NCBI GenBank assembly: GCA_030635415.1
Contig: DAOVYW010000009.1
Span: 1 to 19,769, forward strand
Direction of reading: 5' to 3'
DNA from: Candidatus Firestoneibacteriota bacterium
GTDB lineage: Bacteria > Oederibacteriota > JAAXVQ01 > JAUVAV01
Length of the DNA stretch: 19,769 nucleotides
This document shows, piece after piece, positions 1 through 5,750 of the stretch. Position numbers and translations under genes: made by a program. The stretch's first letter is position 1. Each line of letters begins with the position of its first letter. The notes beneath the pieces were generated by a model that had not been told where the DNA came from, ran no database searches, and worked only from the letters and a program-made list of their open reading frames with translations.

Positions 1-2
1 CC

Positions 3-143
3 GTCCTGTTGATGGCTGAAATCTACCTTAACTCGGAAGATCGAAGAGAATCAAAGATCGTCACAGTGCTGCTTTCCCACTTGCATTCGTATTTGAACTA
101 TCAGAATCCGGCTGAGTATGAGAGGATGCAGGGAGTATCTTAA
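3..143 (+). pseudogene. 3' end of a probable IS3-type transposase (partial at window edge)
   Basis: An open frame enters from the left edge and ends at a TAA, giving 46 residues. The last part reads LHSYLNYQNPAEYERM, which resembles the C-terminus of IS3-family (DDE, rve-type) transposases, where an HS-x-L-x-Y-x-(S/T/N)-P-x-E-(F/Y) pattern is usual. The residues before it (around ESKIVTVLLSHL) do not match the expected stretch with FYN and R, so the copy may be frameshifted or decayed. Only the tail is visible, so the family call is an inference from a short motif. It could also be the end of an unrelated protein. No start, catalytic residue or terminal repeat is in view. Confidence 0.4.
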
Positions 144-161
144 CGGTGTGTCATTTTTTCC

Positions 162-183
162 GGGGGAAGATCAAACCGTCCCC
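162..183. repeat. short imperfect inverted repeat with GGGG/CCCC arms
   Basis: A GGGG(A) arm and a CCCC arm enclose a short loop just after the partial transposase frame. No T-run follows on either strand, so it is not a convincing terminator. It could be an end of a mobile element remnant. The rest of the gap between the transposase tail and the dockerin gene (144-228) shows nothing recognisable. Confidence 0.25.
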
Positions 184-228
184 AAATAAATACTTGATGT
201 GGTTTGGTTTTTTTATTTTAACGCTATT

Positions 229-2604
229 TTATCTGTTCAAAACCGCGTTAACAATCTCCTGAATATCCAACGCGTTGCAACTCCCATCCCCATTTACATC
301 CGCCCTTGCGACAATGTTTGGATCGGTTTCTGTTTCCAGAATAACATTAATGCAGGTCTGGATATCAAGAATGTCTATCTGACCATCATTGTTGAGATCA
401 CTGGTTATTATGGCAGTAGCGGTAGGTTCACCTCGCTTAAATAAACCGAGGCAATAATCAGCGCTTATTTTAAATACATCAGAATTATAATTCTCGATTA
501 TCGTGCTAGCGTTATCGAGCTGAGTACTTTTTATAAGATGAAAATCCGCAACCAGGATGTTATCACTATTTACTACCTCTACCCCGCCTCTGTTCGCGCC
601 GATCTCGAAATTTTTGCTGTTTCCATAAAAACAAACATTATTAGATCCATCGATTTTTATCTGCGTTACGCTCCCTTCGTATTTAGTGTAAAAAAAGTTA
701 ACATTGCTCGCGTTTTTTAATTCAATGGTTATGTTTGGCGGCTCTCCTGCTGCATTAAATCCATAAACCCAAATAGGTTCCGAAGTATTCTCAATAAGCA
801 TTCCCCGCGAAGCCCAATCAGACCCTCGCCAACGTCCCAAAGGAGCAAACCATCTTCCGCCACCATTTGCTTTTACGCTAAATCTGTTCTGCCACATCAC
901 TTTTTCTTTATTCCACTCGCCGCTTATGCCTGCCACAACATCGCGCACTATAGAATTTCTTCCTGCTCTCCATTCAATCGGTGTAAAATGTTTTTGATTC
1001 TCTGTAGGGATATAACTATTTGAAACATTTAAAAAAGCAAGAGAGGTTGTCGCATCGTTATTGTCAACGGTTGTGACAATAACGGTTTCGTCTGATGGCT
1101 GCCATGAACTTATGGGTGAAATTGTAGTAAAGGTCTTTGAAGCTCCGAACATTTGAGTATTGCTTTTCAATGTCAGTGTCCTTGAAATTTTATAGTTTCC
1201 TTTTGGCAAAAATATCTTAGCATAATTATCAATAGCGTATTCAAGAGCAGCTGTATCATCGGTTAATCTATCGCCCAGGGCTGGAGCACCATTCATTTTT
1301 GAGGCATCTTTTACATTTATGACATCATAATCCTCAAAAGAGGGGAGACTGCCGGGGATCTTATGTTGATTAACAAGAGTTGAAAGAAGATTGTCTTTGG
1401 GTATATTTAAGTTTTCCTGCTTGCTTTTATACTCATTCTGGTTGATGCTTCCGTTTACGAGATTTCGTTTTAGGCTATTGCTGTAAGAGTATTCTTTGAT
1501 CCATGTCCACTCTGAAACGTTTTCTATTGTCCAGCCGTTCGCTACTTCCCCAACACCTCTACAGTAAACATTTCTTAGTATCAGATTATTATCTGTAATA
1601 TCAAACATTTTGCCATTTGTTTTATCGACAATACTATCCGACATACTAATTGCAGCCTTATTACCTACCCATCCTTCTGCGAGCGCCGCGCTGTCAGTGC
1701 TTATATCGCAGCCAACAAGCACAAATGGAGTCAGATACCTGTAAAAATAGAAAACAGATCCTGTTTGATCTTTAAATGTACACCCAGCTAATACTTCATG
1801 TCTCGTTGCGTAATCTCCTGCAGGACTTCCATTAGGACGAGGGTCATTTTTTTGATACACAGCATACTTCCCACCATATACTTCCAGATTAAAACCTCCA
1901 CCTCCGCCACAGGTGCCGATATTTCTAAAACCAGCAAACGCGCCATAAGCATTTACTTTTACATTCTCAATAACGGCTCCCTGCGCTCCTGCATGACGAA
2001 TCCCGATCGCTCCCGAGTTGCTGCTCAAATCGATATTTATTCCAATAAACACTTGATCAAAAGCGATATTTGATTGCTCTAATAAGGGATCGGTACTTCC
2101 GTTAATATCATCCTCAAAAAATCTCGGAACTGCCCAGAACCAAAATACTGGCAATGGATTTGAAGGATCTGAAAATTTCGGCGTATTTGCTTTAAGTTTA
2201 ATGAGGGGGCGTTCTCCAATTGTTGAACCGACTAATTGACAAGGCTCCATACTATCTGCATTGATAGATGGCGAATCCATCATAGCTTCAATTGTATCAC
2301 TGACTAAATATGTTCCAGCAGGAAAAAAACAAACAAGCCGATAATCTCTTGCCCTTTTGACAGCTAGATTTATTGCTGCGGTCGAATCTGACGCTCCGGT
2401 CGGGTCTGCGCCATATAATGTAATGTCCAGAAAACCTTTCAGAAAAAGTTCGTTGCCTTCAGGAACTTCCTCTGGCCTGGGATAGGTAACATCATAATCG
2501 ATCTGTGGCCACGCCACAGAAGGCAGAAAAATACAGACCAAAAAAACAAAAAGGGTTGTTTTAGTTAATAAGAAATTTTTTAGGGTTAAGATTAATATCT
2601 GCAT
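229..2604 (-). CDS. secreted tandem beta-helix (pectate-lyase-superfamily) protein with C-terminal type I dockerin
   Basis: The 791-residue product starts with a signal peptide: a basic start, a hydrophobic run at about 17-31, and a likely cut near AWPQ at 31-34. Two beta-helix entry motifs of the Pectate_lyase_3 kind follow, GADPTGASDSTAAI at 65-78 with FPAGTYLVSDTI at 94-105, and GDRLTDDTAALEYAI at 444-458 with FLPKGNYKIS at 465-474. The tandem layout recalls GH55-type double helices, but I see no catalytic residue that proves a substrate. Residues 736-791 form a type I dockerin with two calcium loops (D-x-N-x-D-G near 736-747 and 769-780), which normally docks a secreted enzyme to a cohesin. 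The start is an ATG with GAAAGGA about 12 bases upstream. Base composition is clearly more AT-rich than the wall genes to the right, and transposase remnants lie on both sides, so acquisition by transfer is plausible. The protein is intact, with no internal stop. Confidence 0.85.
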   Translation of the reverse strand: MQILILTLKNFLLTKTTLFVFLVCIFLPSVAWPQIDYDVTYPRPEEVPEGNELFLKGFLDITLYGADPTGASDSTAAINLAVKRARDYRLVCFFPAGTYLVSDTIEAMMDSPSINADSMEPCQLVGSTIGERPLIKLKANTPKFSDPSNPLPVFWFWAVPRFFEDDINGSTDPLLEQSNIAFDQVFIGINIDLSSNSGAIGIRHAGAQGAVIENVKVNAYGAFAGFRNIGTCGGGGGFNLEVYGGKYAVYQKNDPRPNGSPAGDYATRHEVLAGCTFKDQTGSVFYFYRYLTPFVLVGCDISTDSAALAEGWVGNKAAISMSDSIVDKTNGKMFDITDNNLILRNVYCRGVGEVANGWTIENVSEWTWIKEYSYSNSLKRNLVNGSINQNEYKSKQENLNIPKDNLLSTLVNQHKIPGSLPSFEDYDVINVKDASKMNGAPALGDRLTDDTAALEYAIDNYAKIFLPKGNYKISRTLTLKSNTQMFGASKTFTTISPISSWQPSDETVIVTTVDNNDATTSLAFLNVSNSYIPTENQKHFTPIEWRAGRNSIVRDVVAGISGEWNKEKVMWQNRFSVKANGGGRWFAPLGRWRGSDWASRGMLIENTSEPIWVYGFNAAGEPPNITIELKNASNVNFFYTKYEGSVTQIKIDGSNNVCFYGNSKNFEIGANRGGVEVVNSDNILVADFHLIKSTQLDNASTIIENYNSDVFKISADYCLGLFKRGEPTATAIITSDLNNDGQIDILDIQTCINVILETETDPNIVARADVNGDGSCNALDIQEIVNAVLNR

Positions 2605-3101
2605 TTTGATTATCTTTTCCTTTCTTTTTATTCTTGGTATTGACTCTCACATTAAACTGAACTAACCTCACCTATTTTTTTCACAATATTTTGATTCGCT
2701 TTCTGGAATTTGCAGAATAAAATAACCCCTCTGAGATCCTCTTCCTCAATAGCCCATCTCAGCGGTGATTCCCCATATTGGCTCGCAAAAAAAGTTTAGC
2801 AAAATTCGAAATAGTATGTCAATAATCTTCTGCCGGCCGTATGCCTCCATTCCTTGTCTTATTTTCTCCTCTTTCCCTTCATTGGTGGCGCCTTTCTTTT
2901 TTTGTTTCTGTACCGCGGATTATCCCATGGGGGAGCCACTCTTTTCAATTTCAACTGAAAATAGTATATCATCCAAAAGTTACAGGGATATTTGCCACGC
3001 TGACCTCTCAACCGGGAGACTGGAATGCAAGCCAAATTAGAGATTACCAGACGACAGATCATAGAAGCAAGCGAGTTGAGGCTCACCCATCTCCGTCTCG
3101 C
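2605..3101. other. AT-rich non-coding stretch with decayed sequence
   Basis: I find no convincing gene here. Apart from the promoter candidate, the only hint of former coding is a minus-strand open frame without ATG (2652-2795). Its translation includes GESPLRWAIEEEDLRGVIL, which has the feel of one ankyrin repeat (TPL-x-WA), but the frame is short and stops on both sides. The other open frames in this stretch overlap one another and have no ribosome site or recognisable motif. Confidence 0.5.
2793..2822 (-). promoter_or_regulatory. possible sigma70-type promoter for the dockerin gene
   Basis: On the minus strand there is a perfect TTGACA (2817-2822), an 18-base spacer and TAAACT (2793-2798, 4 of 6 matches to TATAAT). 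It points at the dockerin gene, about 190 bases away, and would leave a long leader. No closer candidate looked as good. It is a motif match by eye only. Confidence 0.4.
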
Positions 3102-3368
3102 TCAGGGCATACCTAGCTGCAAAAATCTCCCTGCTGGAATCTGCGACCTCAGCGATTTGCGATCTCCCGACTTGGGATTTGTGAAAATTAGTTCTTTCGC
3201 CGGAATTGAGTGGCTACAGAACCTGCGCAGGCTGTGTGTCAACCATACTAATGCCCATTCTACCTTAACTGCCTGCAACCCGCGAAGCAAAAATTGCCGA
3301 AATCCCATAACAGCTTTTATAATTCCAAATACAGGTTCCACCATGCTTTTACGACGGGCATAAAGCTT
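3102..3368 (-). pseudogene. C-terminal remnant of an IS1182-type transposase
   Basis: Reading the minus strand from a TGA at 3369-3371, the frame gives KLYARRKSMVEPVFGIIK and then GFRQFLLRGL, VEWALVWL and a final LRRFC. This is the familiar end of IS1182-like DDE transposases (DDE_Tnp_1_6 type), where Y-x-x-RK-x-x-VEPVFG-x-IK is followed by GFR-x-FLLRGL and EW-x-LV. In the full proteins this segment holds the last catalytic glutamate region. Here the frame is cut off upstream by a stop, and the DNA further upstream (to about 3480) does not continue the protein in any frame, so this is a dead fragment. The 37 residues after LRRFC look like read-through into unrelated DNA. It lies between the dockerin gene and the wall cluster and shows that the junction has been hit by insertion sequences. 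Confidence 0.75.
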
Positions 3369-3494
3369 TCATCTCCATTTTTATTCACGCAAGCATATCC
3401 AAGTTCTCTGGCCATAATCTTGCGCCACGCCTGCTGGTAGAGACATAATGAACGGCGAATATATTTCACATAGCCCGGAACCGAGATTTAAATG

Positions 3495-3523
3495 TTGACA
3501 AAATGGGGGATGGGGGGTAAATT
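3495..3523 (+). promoter_or_regulatory. promoter of the dcw cluster
   Basis: A perfect TTGACA is followed by a 17-base spacer and TAAATT (4 of 6 matches to TATAAT). Transcription would begin near 3530, only about 25 bases before mraZ. The spacer is almost all G-runs (two TGGGGG units), so a protein that reads TGGG repeats would sit between the -35 and -10 elements. I found no second promoter of this quality further along the cluster. Confidence 0.75.
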
Positions 3524-3560
3524 ATCCCATGAAGTGGGGAGGAATCCCATGAAATGGGGA
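3504..3560 (+). promoter_or_regulatory. cluster of MraZ-box-like TGGGG repeats
   Basis: TGGGG runs occur at 3504, 3511, 3535 and 3555. The last two belong to a near-perfect direct repeat, ATCCCATGAARTGGGGA, starting at 3524 and again at 3544, an exact 20-base period (two helical turns). MraZ of E. coli is known to bind TGGG direct repeats with a 10-base period upstream of its own operon. The final box overlaps the mraZ start codon. Binding here is inferred from that similarity. Confidence 0.6.
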
Positions 3561-4009
3561 AAAAGATCTTGAGATTTCTTGGAACTTACGAACATACTCT
3601 GGATGATAAAGGACGCTTGTCCATTCCTTCGCGTTTCCGGGAAGTCATGTCGGAAAATCAGCTGCCTGAGAGGCTGGTTATTACCCAGGGTTTGGACGCG
3701 TGTCTTTTTGGTCATTCGCTGGATGAATGGAAAAAATTTGAGGAGAAAATTATCTCCCGTCCGATGAACAAAGGAGATGATCGCTATTTTATCCGGCGTT
3801 TATTTGCCGGCGCGGTGGATTGCCAATTAGATAAGCAGGGACGAATAATGCTGCCCGTGGTCTTGCGCCGGTATGCCGGATTAAATCGCGAGGCGGTTAT
3901 CGTAGGGGTTTCCAATCGTATTGAGATCTGGTCACCGGAACGCTGGAAACAGTATTTGGAACAGGGTAAATCGCTGGAAGATATTGCGGAGCAGATTCAT
4001 GATCTCTAG
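3554..4009 (+). CDS. mraZ: MraZ, transcriptional regulator of the dcw cluster
   Basis: The 151-residue protein has the two SpoVT/AbrB-like halves of MraZ: GTYEHTLDDKGRLSIPSRFR at about 10-29 and VDCQLDKQGRIMLPVVLRR at about 88-106, each with the D-x-(K/Q)-GR signature (DDKGR 17-21, DKQGR 93-97). Length is normal for the family. MraZ forms ring-shaped oligomers that bind TGGG repeats and repress the cluster it heads. The ATG is preceded by GGGGAGG at 3536-3542, 11 bases away. A TTG at 3569 would give an N-terminus closer to some family members but has a poorer ribosome site. As first gene after the promoter and repeat boxes it is probably autoregulated. The 46-base gap to the next start contains a strong ribosome site. 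Confidence 0.96.
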   Translation: MGKKILRFLGTYEHTLDDKGRLSIPSRFREVMSENQLPERLVITQGLDACLFGHSLDEWKKFEEKIISRPMNKGDDRYFIRRLFAGAVDCQLDKQGRIMLPVVLRRYAGLNREAVIVGVSNRIEIWSPERWKQYLEQGKSLEDIAEQIHDL

Positions 4010-4037
4010 GGAACCGAACCGGTTTCCTGAAAAAACA

Positions 4038-4058
4038 AAGGGAGGTATGACTGAGGTG
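4038..4058 (+). promoter_or_regulatory. ribosome site that decides the STAS gene start
   Basis: AAGGGAGG ends at 4045. The ATG at 4047 is only one base downstream, too close for normal initiation, while the in-frame GTG at 4056 is ten bases away. I therefore favour the GTG. Confidence 0.6.
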
Positions 4059-4412
4059 TCCTTGAAACTTGTATGCCAGGAAGAAGTTGCGGTTATCCGT
4101 CTTTTTGGGGATGTTGATATGGAGGATGTTGTCAGTATCCGTAATGCGGTAGCTTCTATAGTGAAAGGAGGATGCTACCAGTTCGTGCTGGATTTCAGTC
4201 GTGTGCAGCATATCAACATGACCGGAGTTGGAATTTTAGTGGAAAGCCTTCGCAAGCTGCGGGATTTGAACGGCGATTTAAGATTATCCAATTTAAACAT
4301 GCGGTTACAACATGTAATGGAAATAACCGGGATATTAAAAGTCTTCCGCATCTTTAAGAGTCAGCAGGCCGCGGTTGAAAGCTTTAAACATTTGAGACGT
4401 GTTGCCGCTTGA
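4056..4412 (+). CDS. single-domain STAS protein (anti-sigma factor antagonist type) inside the dcw cluster
   Basis: The 118 residues form one complete STAS domain of the SpoIIAA/RsbV kind: a beta-strand start (VAVIRLFGDVDMED, 11-24), YQFVLDFSRVQHI at 41-53, then the switch loop NMTGVGILVESLRKLR at 54-69, and the usual SNLNMRLQHVMEITGI segment at 78-93. In SpoIIAA the loop is DSSG and its serine is phosphorylated by the partner kinase. Here it reads NMTG, so Thr56 could be the acceptor, but the preceding Asp and Ser are lost. STAS antagonists normally bind an anti-sigma kinase or sit in a signalling relay. No kinase, phosphatase or sigma factor gene is in the window. The stop overlaps the rsmH start by one base, so the two are probably translated together. 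An ATG at 4047 is the alternative start. The gene is not part of the classic dcw set. Confidence 0.88.
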   Translation: MSLKLVCQEEVAVIRLFGDVDMEDVVSIRNAVASIVKGGCYQFVLDFSRVQHINMTGVGILVESLRKLRDLNGDLRLSNLNMRLQHVMEITGILKVFRIFKSQQAAVESFKHLRRVAA

Positions 4413-5278
4413 TGATACATTGTCCGGTTTTGGTGAGGGAATCCCTGGAGAAGTTGGCTCCGGTATCCGGGGGTTGGTGGGCTGATCTGACCGTAGGAGC
4501 GGGTGGACATACTGAGGCAATTTTGAAGGCCACAGAGCCCGCCGGCCGCGTCCTGGGCATGGATCGCGACGGTGAAATTCTGGTTCTGGCCCGTAAGCGT
4601 CTGGAGGTCTATGGGGATCGCCTGGTGCTGGTTCAAGGGAATTTTCAGGATCTGGCAACGGTTATGCAGGCGCAAAAAATCAAAGCTTTATCTGGGGTGC
4701 TCATGGACCTGGGGGTTTCGTCTTTTCAGATCGATGATCCAGCACGCGGGTTTTCATTTCTTAAGCCGGGGCCTTTAGATATGCGAATGGACCGGAGACA
4801 GTCCTTGACCGCGGCTGAATTCATTAATCACATCAGTGAGAAAGAAATGGCGGATGTCTTTTACCAGTGGGGCGGAGAACGCCATTCCCGGCGTTTGGCC
4901 AAAATTATTGCGCGTAACCGCCCCTTGACCGATACCGCTTCCCTGGTTCGCTTGATTTGCCGGGTCCTCAGGTTTCATGGACGCCTTCATCCGGCCACCC
5001 GGGTTTTTCAGGCCTTGCGGATTGCGGTTAATGATGAACTCGCCAGCCTGGAACGCGGCCTGAATGCCGTGGCCGAGGCCTTAGCGGACCATGGTCGTAT
5101 TGTGGTGCTCAGCTTCCATTCGCTCGAAGATAGAATCGTTAAACATCAGCTGCGCGACAAGACCAGGTGGGAAAATTTAACTAAACATGTGGTCCGGCCG
5201 GACAGAGACGAAATCCATGCCAATCCCCGGGCGCGTAGCGCCAGGCTGCGCGCGGCGGTCCGGCGCCGGAGTAATTAA
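4412..5278 (+). CDS. rsmH: 16S rRNA (cytosine1402-N4)-methyltransferase RsmH (MraW)
   Basis: This SAM-dependent enzyme methylates N4 of C1402 in the decoding site of 16S rRNA. From the ATG it is 288 residues, a little short of the usual 300-315. The N-terminal HCPVLVRESLE is typical. The SAM site is DLTVGAGGHTEAIL at 25-38 with GMDRD at 49-53, and MDLGVSSFQIDDPARGFSF follows. Further along come HPATRVFQALRIAVNDEL and VLSFHSLEDRIVK, all diagnostic for the family. A TTG three bases upstream is a possible alternative start. The start overlaps the STAS stop by one base (TGATG), and there is no strong ribosome site of its own, so coupling to the STAS gene is likely. The product acts in the cytoplasm on the small subunit and is the one non-wall enzyme standard in dcw clusters. 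Confidence 0.96.
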   Translation: MIHCPVLVRESLEKLAPVSGGWWADLTVGAGGHTEAILKATEPAGRVLGMDRDGEILVLARKRLEVYGDRLVLVQGNFQDLATVMQAQKIKALSGVLMDLGVSSFQIDDPARGFSFLKPGPLDMRMDRRQSLTAAEFINHISEKEMADVFYQWGGERHSRRLAKIIARNRPLTDTASLVRLICRVLRFHGRLHPATRVFQALRIAVNDELASLERGLNAVAEALADHGRIVVLSFHSLEDRIVKHQLRDKTRWENLTKHVVRPDRDEIHANPRARSARLRAAVRRRSN

Positions 5279-5279
5279 A

Positions 5280-5738
5280 ATGAGCGGACGCGTTCTGCAT
5301 AGCGAACTGGATCGTGAATTTATCACAATTTATTTTATGCAGGGAACCGACGGGAAGCATAAAGTCGCGGTCCGGCGCATATCCCTGGTCATGGGAGTTA
5401 TCGTAATTCTCTTCGGTATTGTTTTCTTGAGGGTTTGGCAGGAAATGCAGGTGGTCAAGCTGGGGTACGAAATAACTCGACTCCAACGGGAATACGATGC
5501 GCTGTTGGACCGACAGCGGATTCTGCTCAGTCAGCGGAATTCTCTGGCCAATCTGGAGCGGATCGAAAACCTGGCCCGGAATAAATTGGGCTTGGACACG
5601 CCCCGGAAAGACCAATTGATTTTTCTGGTCGATCCGGCAATCCGGAACGAGGGATGGCGGGGACGGTTTGGAAGATGGATCAAGCAGGCGGAAAGTTTCA
5701 AGCGCGCGGTACGGGGGCCGGAGAAAAAGACTGATTAA
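5280..5738 (+). CDS. ftsL: FtsL-like cell division protein (septum formation initiator family)
   Basis: The 152-residue protein has a cytoplasmic head of about 33 residues, one membrane segment at 34-51, and a coiled-coil stretch with leucine/isoleucine heptads at about 55-95. It then has the FtsL/DivIC signature NLERIENLARNKLGL at 91-105, followed by TPRKDQLIFL at 107-116. That architecture and its place between rsmH and ftsI identify it as FtsL, which with its partner protein and FtsQ forms the trimer that activates FtsW-FtsI at the septum. The tail after 118 is basic and longer than in many FtsL. The ATG is one base after the rsmH stop. An in-frame start further upstream would run deep into rsmH and lacks support. 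FtsL sequences diverge fast, so the call rests on architecture, motif and position. Confidence 0.85.
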   Translation: MSGRVLHSELDREFITIYFMQGTDGKHKVAVRRISLVMGVIVILFGIVFLRVWQEMQVVKLGYEITRLQREYDALLDRQRILLSQRNSLANLERIENLARNKLGLDTPRKDQLIFLVDPAIRNEGWRGRFGRWIKQAESFKRAVRGPEKKTD

Positions 5739-5750
5739 GGGAGAACGGTC

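Noticed and set aside
162..183. Terminator for the dockerin gene
   Set aside because: The arms are short and imperfect, and there is no T-run on the minus strand after the stem.
2919..2929. ATTATCCCATG shared with the mraZ leader (3521-3531), as a second MraZ site
   Set aside because: An 11-base match is weak, lacks the second TGGGG repeat at 20 bases, and lies in decayed DNA.
3921..4055. Longer N-terminus for the STAS protein inside mraZ
   Set aside because: The extra residues are a shifted reading of mraZ, and the strong ribosome site at 4038-4045 lies inside it, pointing to a start at 4056.
5187..5279. Upstream extension of the ftsL frame into rsmH
   Set aside because: The ATG at 5280 lies right after the rsmH stop and gives a normal FtsL head. 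The longer form would overlap the rsmH coding end by about 90 bases without a ribosome site.
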